Source: an uncultured Oscillospiraceae bacterium
GTDB lineage: Bacteria; Bacillota; Clostridia; Oscillospirales; Oscillospiraceae
Reading direction: 5' to 3'
Length of the DNA: 38,009 nucleotides
Assembly (NCBI GenBank): GCA_934670025.1
Contig: CAKUOS010000017.1
Span: 1 to 38,009 of the forward strand
Numbering within the stretch: position 1 is the first letter of the stretch; each line of letters begins with the position of its first letter. A model generated the notes under the pieces. The model saw only the letters and a list, made by a program, of their open reading frames with translations, ran no database searches and was not told the DNA's origin. Below, piece after piece: positions 33,371-38,009 of the stretch. The position numbers and the translations under genes were made by a program.

Positions 33371-33924
33371 CCGTTTGGTTCCTCCTCTTGCTCCGATTGC
33401 TCCTTGTGCTTGTTATGCGTTGCCGGCAGAAGCCCGGCCCTTTGCAGCCGTGCAAGGATCAGCTGCGTGCAAAGGCCGGTCAGACTCCCGGCAAGTATCG
33501 CTGCCAGCGTGAGGACCGGCAGGTAATACCAGATGGCACTCGTGCCCGCGACGGCGGAAGCCGCCGTGAGCTGGCCGAGATTGTGCGCGGCGGCGCACAG
33601 AACGCTCTTGATCCAGAGCCGGTCGCCGCGAAGCGCGCGGCGCAGCGCCAGCATGACGGCAAACGCGGCAAGGCCGCCCGCCAGACTGTAGAGCATGGCG
33701 CTCATCTGACCCGTGATGACGCTGCCGAGCGTGATGCGCACGAGCAGCAGGGCAAAGGCCCAGCCGGGGCCGAGAGCCTCCATGGCGAAAAGCGTGAATA
33801 TATTGGAAAGACCCGGCTTGATGCCGGGGATGGACGTCAGGGGCGGCAGCTGCGCCTCCAGCAGGAACATCACGAGCGCCGCCGCGGTCAGAACGCCGGT
33901 CAGCGTCAGCTTTCGCAGCTTCAT
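33367..33924 (-). CDS. Gx transporter family membrane protein (heptaprenyl diphosphate synthase component I-like)
   Basis: A 185-aa protein with five to six helices, resembling the Hpre_diP_synt_I/Gx transporter family (PF07456). The marks are PPLTSIPGIKPGLSNIFTLFA and GPGWAFALLLVRI near the N-terminus and HNLGQLTAA later. The family resembles ECF-type S components and its true substrate is unknown; the old name, heptaprenyl diphosphate synthase component I, is probably not informative. Being inside the apbE-rnf operon with ATGA overlaps on both sides suggests a role with Rnf, for example flavin or quinone-like cofactor supply. GGAGG is 6 nt before ATG 33924. The C-terminus is charged (KHKEQSEQEEE). 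Confidence 0.85.
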   Translation of the reverse strand: MKLRKLTLTGVLTAAALVMFLLEAQLPPLTSIPGIKPGLSNIFTLFAMEALGPGWAFALLLVRITLGSVITGQMSAMLYSLAGGLAAFAVMLALRRALRGDRLWIKSVLCAAAHNLGQLTAASAVAGTSAIWYYLPVLTLAAILAGSLTGLCTQLILARLQRAGLLPATHNKHKEQSEQEEEPNG

Positions 33925-34289
33925 CGCAGCCCTCCTGTGCCGGTGACGGCGTCGACGGACTGCGAAGAATGCAGCCACTGGATGGTCAGATGGTTCGGCA
34001 GGCAGACGATCGGCCCGCCGGTATCGGAAAGCGGCCCGTGCGCCACGCAGACCTGATCGGGACAGTCCGCGCGCGTGACGCGGATCGCGCCGCCCGCGAC
34101 CGTGATCTCGTTTTCACCGGCCGGGCCGGTTACAACCAGCGTCCGGTCTTCGGAAAGGTCGAGCGTATAAAGAAGTTCGCCGTCCTGATAGACGGCCGCG
34201 GCCGCGGCCGTCTTCTGCGGCAGGAGCCACAGAACGAGGCACAGCGCGCACACGCCCGCAAAGATCAGGATCCATGTTTTCTGCTTCAT
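33921..34289 (-). CDS. NusG domain II-containing membrane-anchored protein
   Basis: A 122-aa protein with one N-terminal membrane helix (TWILIFAGVCALCLVLWLL) followed by an outside beta-domain of NusG_II type (PF07009 family). The conserved ADCPDQVCVAHGPLSDTG and IVCLPNHLTI segments carry three cysteines. It is not the transcription factor NusG. Members often lie beside apbE and rnf genes in Clostridia, but their function is unknown. It overlaps apbE and the Gx transporter by ATGA. Confidence 0.88.
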   Translation of the reverse strand: MKQKTWILIFAGVCALCLVLWLLPQKTAAAAAVYQDGELLYTLDLSEDRTLVVTGPAGENEITVAGGAIRVTRADCPDQVCVAHGPLSDTGGPIVCLPNHLTIQWLHSSQSVDAVTGTGGLR

Positions 34290-35275
34290 GCAAGCACCTG
34301 ATACGGCCGGTCGGACCGGTAGCGGTCCGCAAGGCCGGGGGTAATGTAGACGGAGCCGTCGTCCGTCATGAAGACGGCTTCGAAGGAAAGTTCGCCCGCG
34401 CGGTAAAGATCCGCGCCGCGCTCGAGTCCCAGAACGAACAGCGCCGTGGAGAGCGCGTCGGCGGCCGTATCGTCGGAGGACACGACGCTGACGGACAGAA
34501 GCCCCGAAGCGGCAGGCGCGCCGGTCACGGGGTCGAGGATATGATGATAGCGCACACCGTCCTGCTCAAAATACCGCTGATAGCCGCCCGAGGTGACGAC
34601 GCAGGCGTCGGTCACGGATACGACGCCGAAGCAGGCGTCGGGGCTCTGCGGATCCTGAAGGCCGATCTGCCAGGCGCTTCCGTCCGGTTTTGCGCCGACG
34701 GCGGCGATATTGCCGCCGAGCGAGACGAGCGCGGACGAAACGCCCGCATCCTGAAGCAGCGCGCGCAGACGGCCCGCGGCGCAGCCCTTGGCAATGCCGC
34801 CGAGATCGAGCTGCGCGCCGCCGGAAAGCGCGATGGTATGGCCGGTGATCGTGACCTTGTCCGTGCCGGTCCTGGCGAGACACGCGGCGCGTTCGGCTTC
34901 GTCCGGAACGCGGTAGTCCCCGGCCGGAAAGCCCCAGGCGAGCGTCACGGGACGCAGGGTCGGGTCATACGCGCCGCCGGTCGCGGCGGAGAGGGAAAGC
35001 GCGGTCTGCACGAGGGCAGCAGTCTCGGCCGAAACGTCGGACTGCCCGGCGTTGCAGCGGGCAAGCTCGGCGGCCGGGTCTTCGCAGGACAAAAGCCCCT
35101 CGAGCCGGCGGATCTCCTGCTCGCACGCGGCGAGCGCATCGTCCGCGCCCGGGCCGTAGGCCGTGAGCTGCATGACGGTGTCCATGGCGAAAAATTCGCG
35201 CGAGGCGGGCTTTGCGGCGCAGCCGCACAGGCCGACCGCCAGACACAGGAGAATCAGAAGTACCGAGCGTTTCAT
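34286..35275 (-). CDS. apbE: FAD:protein FMN transferase ApbE (lipoprotein)
   Basis: A 329-aa flavin transferase. Residues 1-18 are a lipoprotein signal with lipobox GLCGC. The core has FFAMDTVMQLTAYG, GAYDPTLRPV, LDLGGIAKG, SLGGNIAAVG, and DPVTGAPA followed by SSDDTAADALSTALFVLG, which fit Mg2+ and FAD binding. It transfers FMN onto threonines of RnfG and RnfD, both encoded downstream in this operon. ATG 35275 is chosen for spacing to GGATGA and because a 17-codon upstream frame stops across it; ATG 35281 is an alternative. It is the first main gene of the rnf transcript. Confidence 0.93.
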   Translation of the reverse strand: MKRSVLLILLCLAVGLCGCAAKPASREFFAMDTVMQLTAYGPGADDALAACEQEIRRLEGLLSCEDPAAELARCNAGQSDVSAETAALVQTALSLSAATGGAYDPTLRPVTLAWGFPAGDYRVPDEAERAACLARTGTDKVTITGHTIALSGGAQLDLGGIAKGCAAGRLRALLQDAGVSSALVSLGGNIAAVGAKPDGSAWQIGLQDPQSPDACFGVVSVTDACVVTSGGYQRYFEQDGVRYHHILDPVTGAPAASGLLSVSVVSSDDTAADALSTALFVLGLERGADLYRAGELSFEAVFMTDDGSVYITPGLADRYRSDRPYQVLA

Positions 35276-35325
35276 AAACATTCATCCAGTTTTTTAATCG
35301 CACCGGCACACAGTGCGAAAAACAT
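35272..35325 (-). CDS. Possible 17-aa leader peptide coupled to apbE
   Basis: ATG at 35325 opens MFFALCAGAIKKLDECL and stops with TGA at 35272-35274, overlapping the apbE ATG in an ATGA arrangement like the rest of the operon. AAAGGA lies 10 nt upstream. The mRNA segment also forms TCGCAC/GTGCGA hairpin. It is too short for any coding statistic and could be chance. Confidence 0.3.
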   Translation of the reverse strand: MFFALCAGAIKKLDECL

Positions 35326-35344
35326 ATGGGCCGATTCCTTTCTA

Positions 35345-35372
35345 AGCATAGCATATTATTTTTGAAAATCAA
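35345..35372 (-). promoter_or_regulatory. Candidate promoter of apbE-rnf operon
   Basis: On the minus strand, TTGATT (complement of 35367-35372), 16-nt spacer, TATGCT (complement of 35345-35350), about 70 nt before apbE. The surrounding DNA is AT-rich. It is a moderate match and other starts in this AT-rich stretch are possible. Confidence 0.55.
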
Positions 35373-35598
35373 GTTTTTTGTGAGAACCTGTGAAAAATAA
35401 CATATTATTAACGGGAAAAGATAGATAAGAATTTATCGATATAAATTCGATGAAATGATATATGGAAAATCATATATAAGGATGGTCCATATTCCTTCGT
35501 GTGCATATCAGGGATGAAATAAAGGGATGCAGAAACAGGAAAATACAGGGCGTTTCTGGGAATTTCGAAAAAAACCGATCTTTTGTACGGCGGAAGGT
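35373..35598. other. AT-rich divergent spacer with two hairpins, no gene
   Basis: About 225 nt between the leftward apbE-rnf operon and the rightward chromate-transporter genes. It holds GAATTTAT-CGAT-ATAAATTC (35429-35448) and ATATATG-GAAAAT-CATATAT (35458-35477). These could be operators or DNA bend sites. I see no credible gene and no known riboswitch. Confidence 0.5.
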
Positions 35599-35627
35599 TT
35601 TACAAACGGCGCGAAAAAAGGTACACT
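35599..35627 (+). promoter_or_regulatory. Promoter of the chromate-transporter pair
   Basis: TTTACA (35599-35604), 17-nt spacer, TACACT (35622-35627), about 25 nt before the first start codon. Confidence 0.7.
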
Positions 35628-35652
35628 GTGAGAGGAAAAAGGAGGCGGTCGT

Positions 35653-36219
35653 ATGCCGGAAAAACGGCGGATCCTGCGAAAACTGTTCTGGCAGTCGATG
35701 CTGCTGAGCGCGTTCACGTTCGGCGGCGGATATGTGATCGTGACGCTGATGAAGCGGAAGTTTGTCGACGAGGCGCACTGGATCGACGAGGAGGAGATGC
35801 TCGACCTCATCGCCATCGCGCAGTCCGCGCCGGGGCCTGTCGCGGTCAACGGCGCCGTCGCCGTGGGATACAAGCTGGCCGGGCTTGCGGGCGCGGCCGC
35901 GGCGGCGCTGGGGACGGTGCTGCCGCCGTTTGCGATCATCGCGGCGATCTCGTGGTGCTATGACCGGTTCCGGAGCAACGCGGCGGTGGGACTGGTGCTC
36001 GGCGGAATGCAGGCGGGCGTCGCGGCGGTGATCGCGTCGGTCGTGTGGGATATGGGCGCGCCCATCGTGAAGGAAAAGGATGCGGCGTCGATCGCGGTGA
36101 TGGCCGCGGCGTTCTGCGCGGCGTGCGTGCTGCGGGTGAACGTGGTGTATATCATTCTGGTGTGTCTGGCGGCCGGGCTCGTCCGGGCAGCCGTTTTACG
36201 GAGGCGCGGCGCGAAATGA
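35653..36219 (+). CDS. Chromate transporter family protein (half-size, first of pair)
   Basis: A 188-aa single-domain CHR family protein. The signature FTFGGGYVIVTLM lies near residue 22, and AQSAPGPVAVNGAVAVGYKLAG is the second. About five to six helices are expected. Full-size ChrA proteins have two such halves; short ones are encoded as pairs and act as heterodimers, exporting chromate in characterised cases. In anaerobes the native substrate is uncertain. GGAGG is well spaced for ATG 35653. It ends in ATGA overlap with its partner. Confidence 0.9.
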   Translation: MPEKRRILRKLFWQSMLLSAFTFGGGYVIVTLMKRKFVDEAHWIDEEEMLDLIAIAQSAPGPVAVNGAVAVGYKLAGLAGAAAAALGTVLPPFAIIAAISWCYDRFRSNAAVGLVLGGMQAGVAAVIASVVWDMGAPIVKEKDAASIAVMAAAFCAACVLRVNVVYIILVCLAAGLVRAAVLRRRGAK

Positions 36220-36779
36220 GACTTTGGGAGCTGTTCTGGAGCTTTTTACAGATCGGCCTGTTCAGCTTCGGCGGCGGGTATGCGTCGATGCCGGTCATCG
36301 AGGCGCAGATCGTGCAGCACAGAGCCTGGCTGACGGCGCAGGAGTTTACCGACCTCATCACGATCTCGCAGATGACGCCGGGGCCCATCGCCGTCAACGC
36401 GGCGACGTTTGTCGGCATCCGTCTGGCCGGGATCCCGGGTGCGATCGCGGCAACGCTGGGCTGCGTCGCCGCGCCGTGCGCGGTGGTGCTGGCGCTGGCG
36501 CGGCTGTATCTGCGCTACCGGCGGGTGGACACGATGCAGAACGTTTTGCAGACGCTGCGCCCGGCGGTCGTGGCGATGATCGCGTCGTCGGGGTGGTCGA
36601 TCCTGGCGGGCGCGGTATGGCCGGGCGGCGTGACGCCTGCGGGAACGGACGTGTGGATGGCGGGGATCTTTACGGTGTGCCTCGTGCTGCTGCGCAGGAC
36701 GAAGCTCAGCCCCATCGCCGTGATGGCGCTGGCCGGCGCGGCGAATCTCGCCGCCGGGTGGCTCGGCGGGAAACTATAA
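36216..36779 (+). CDS. Chromate transporter family protein (half-size, second of pair)
   Basis: A 187-aa CHR-domain protein with FSFGGGYASMPVIE and ISQMTPGPIAVNAATFVG, equivalent to the signatures in its upstream partner, and about six helices. The ATG at 36216 overlaps the upstream stop, so the two subunits are probably made in equal amounts. Together they equal one full-length ChrA. No regulator is adjacent. The substrate is unproven. Confidence 0.9.
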   Translation: MRLWELFWSFLQIGLFSFGGGYASMPVIEAQIVQHRAWLTAQEFTDLITISQMTPGPIAVNAATFVGIRLAGIPGAIAATLGCVAAPCAVVLALARLYLRYRRVDTMQNVLQTLRPAVVAMIASSGWSILAGAVWPGGVTPAGTDVWMAGIFTVCLVLLRRTKLSPIAVMALAGAANLAAGWLGGKL

Positions 36780-36796
36780 TATAAGGAGAGACGGCA

Positions 36797-37345
36797 ATGG
36801 TGACAGACGGCGAAGCGTTGATCGTGCTGTATGCAGGCTATATGCCCGCGCCGGGGCGCTCGCACGCGCTTTTGCGGCGCGCCGCGGCGCTGTGCGGCTA
36901 TGCGGACGCGGATCTGACGCTGGGATATGCGCCGGGCGGCAAGCCGTATTTTGAAAAGCTGCCGCAGCTGCGGTTCAGCGTCTCGCATACGGACGGGCTC
37001 TGGGCGTGCGCATTCGCGCGGGAGGCGGTCGGGCTCGATGTGCAGAAGCGGCGCGCATGCGAAGCGGAAAAACTCGCGGCGCGGTTCTTCCACCCGGCGG
37101 AGGCGGCGTATATAAGGGGCGGCGGGGATTTTTTCGCCGTCTGGTGCGCGAAGGAGAGCTATGTGAAGCTGACGGGGCGCGGCATCGATGCGGAATTCGG
37201 CGCGTTCAGCACGGTCGGAGACGGCGAAAGGCCCGATGTATATCTGCATGAAATCGACGTTCCGGAGGGGTACGCGGCGCGGCTTTGCACGCGCGGCGCG
37301 GTGCGCGTGCGGCAGATATGGATGGCGCGCGGCACGGCGGTTTAA
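36797..37345 (+). CDS. 4'-phosphopantetheinyl transferase superfamily protein
   Basis: A 182-aa Sfp/AcpT-type enzyme that would transfer phosphopantetheine from CoA to a carrier-protein serine. Motifs seen are GKPYF (substrate/CoA side), FSVSHTDGLWACAF, VGLDVQ (Mg2+ aspartate), and WCAKESYVKLTGRG, the WxxKExxxK motif. It is shorter than Sfp (about 224 aa), mainly in the N- and C-terminal parts, but all catalytic motifs are intact. AAGGAGA precedes ATG 36797. It follows the transporter pair by 17 nt; no synthase genes are visible, so its carrier partner is unknown. Confidence 0.88.
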   Translation: MVTDGEALIVLYAGYMPAPGRSHALLRRAAALCGYADADLTLGYAPGGKPYFEKLPQLRFSVSHTDGLWACAFAREAVGLDVQKRRACEAEKLAARFFHPAEAAYIRGGGDFFAVWCAKESYVKLTGRGIDAEFGAFSTVGDGERPDVYLHEIDVPEGYAARLCTRGAVRVRQIWMARGTAV

Positions 37346-37588
37346 GGGCATTTACCGGAATTTTGCATATAAACAGCAGGAAAAACAGCGGAAAACCGGG
37401 AAAAACACGCCTGTGTCCGTCGGATTTTGGGCGCAGGCGCGCTCTAAAATAGTAGTATACCATTTATGATATACATAATTCAATATATTTGATCATACTT
37501 TTTTACATATGGCAAACATGACAACTTAGATATGGAAAATTCGTGTATTATTTTGCACCCGATTTTCCGGATTCTGGACGGCAGATTC
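37346..37588. other. Gene-free region, AT-rich in its second half
   Basis: About 240 nt. The first part has an imperfect hairpin (CGCCTG/CAGGCG near 37409-37435) that may weakly terminate the upstream genes. From about 37441 the DNA becomes strongly AT-rich, with a GTATA/TATAC hairpin near 37452-37475. I see no gene here. Confidence 0.5.
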
Positions 37589-37617
37589 TTGACTTCGGGC
37601 GTGCTTCGTGATAAACT
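37589..37617 (+). promoter_or_regulatory. Promoter of formate-tetrahydrofolate ligase
   Basis: TTGACT (37589-37594), 17-nt spacer, TAAACT (37612-37617), predicting transcription from about 37624 and a leader of about 120 nt. Confidence 0.72.
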
Positions 37618-37621
37618 GGTT

Positions 37622-37738
37622 GCATAACCGATAAAAGAATATCGATTATGCGCGACGCTCAAAGCTGCGGAGGATCGGAGACATGGCGTCGGAATCACGC
37701 CCGGGATGGTGAAAGGTCCCAGAGGCTACAAGGAGGAT
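37622..37738 (+). promoter_or_regulatory. Structured leader of formate-tetrahydrofolate ligase, class unassigned
   Basis: Three stems are visible: GCATAA and GATA with TATC and TTATGC across a 2x2 internal loop (37622-37651); CGACGC (37653-37658) with GCGTCG (37686-37691); and GGGA with TCCC just before AAGGAGGAT, close to the ribosome binding site. I compared it with the ZTP and tetrahydrofolate riboswitches, which control such genes elsewhere, and do not find their conserved cores. It may be an unassigned regulatory RNA or an ordinary leader. Confidence 0.4.
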
Positions 37739-37746
37739 AATACCCT

Positions 37747-38009
37747 ATGGCAATCGAATTCAAAGACGGCAAGTATGTTGACCCGAAGACCGGCCGCGTC
37801 ACACTCGATCCGACCGTGTACAAGGACTGGCAGATCGCTGAGGAAGCAGAAAAGGCTCTGCCCTCCGTCGATTATTTCCGTGAAAAGCTGGGCCTGCTGC
37901 CCGAGGAGATCATCCCCTACGGCAAGACCCCGAAGATCGACTTCATCAAGGTCATGAACCGCCTGAAGGATAAGCCCGACGGCAAGTTCATCGAAGTCAC
38001 CGCCATCAC
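37747..38009 (+). CDS. fhs: Formate-tetrahydrofolate ligase, N-terminal part (cut by window end)
   Basis: The first 87 codons are visible. The part DWQIAEEAEKALPSV through EKLGLLPEEIIPYGK and MNRLKDKPDGKFIEVTAIT matches the start of formate-tetrahydrofolate ligase, which makes 10-formyl-THF from formate, THF and ATP. The ATP-binding loop lies past the window end. About 30 residues (MAIEFKDGKYVDPKTGRVTL) precede the usual start, a longer N-terminus than I know for the clostridial enzyme. AAGGAGGAT is well placed for ATG 37747. The T-richer, C-ending codons suit high expression. Function: one-carbon supply for purines or the Wood-Ljungdahl methyl branch. Confidence 0.9.
   Translation, partial: MAIEFKDGKYVDPKTGRVTLDPTVYKDWQIAEEAEKALPSVDYFREKLGLLPEEIIPYGKTPKIDFIKVMNRLKDKPDGKFIEVTAI

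Noticed and set aside
37622..37738. ZTP or tetrahydrofolate riboswitch before fhs
   Set aside because: Expected from gene type, but the conserved ZTP segments and the THF core are not present.

Overview
The window looks like chromosome of a GC-rich, anaerobic, Gram-positive gut bacterium of the Clostridia, most likely the Oscillospiraceae (Oscillibacter/Flavonifractor-like). The grounds are strong AGGAGG ribosome binding sites, consensus sigma-A promoters, a ylxM-ffh-rpsP-khpA housekeeping operon, an S-layer-homology (SLH) surface protein, a V-type ATPase, a six-subunit Rnf complex and a formate-tetrahydrofolate ligase. This is inference from gene content and base composition, not a phylogeny. 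No phage, transposase, integrase, toxin-antitoxin or CRISPR genes are visible.

Layout. 1-59: partial tRNA-Pro. 134-2190: YeiH-type putative sulfate exporter and a divergent LysR regulator. 2196-6630: leftward cluster with a BtuCD-type ABC importer (no binding protein), a methyltransferase, XdhC and a THEP1-type NTPase, probably serving molybdenum or another metal for a molybdo-hydroxylase; a 54-aa cysteine-rich protein lies upstream. 6911-15508: nine-gene V-ATPase operon in the Enterococcus hirae order (G/H-like, I, K, E, C, F, A, B, D). 15555-19443: leftward nucleoside ABC importer (nupOPQ type) without its binding protein. 19549-19755: an island of five hairpins. 19762-22942: btuFCD vitamin B12 importer behind a cobalamin riboswitch and terminator. 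22978-23411: a gene-free patch of several small repeat families. 23480-25771: secreted phosphodiester glycosidase with SLH anchor. 25886-28272: ylxM-ffh-rpsP-khpA. 28479-35372: apbE, NusG-II protein, Gx transporter and rnfCDGEAB, leftward and almost entirely joined by 4-nt ATGA overlaps. 35599-37345: two half-size chromate-transporter proteins and a phosphopantetheinyl transferase. 37589-38009: promoter, structured leader and start of formate-tetrahydrofolate ligase.

How they fit together. Rnf couples ferredoxin:NAD oxidoreduction to an ion gradient. ApbE, encoded in the same operon, attaches FMN to RnfG and RnfD. The V-ATPase proteolipid carries the residues that bind Na+ in E. hirae, so the two machines may share a sodium circuit. 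B12 import and formate-tetrahydrofolate ligase point to one-carbon/corrinoid metabolism.

The best candidate for something undescribed is the pair of 75-nt repeats at 22996-23070 and 23170-23244. They differ at seven positions. Six form three compensated base pairs of one nested fold and the seventh lies in its apical loop. Each copy is followed by a 13-bp hairpin of unrelated sequence. The five-hairpin island at 19549-19755 is second.
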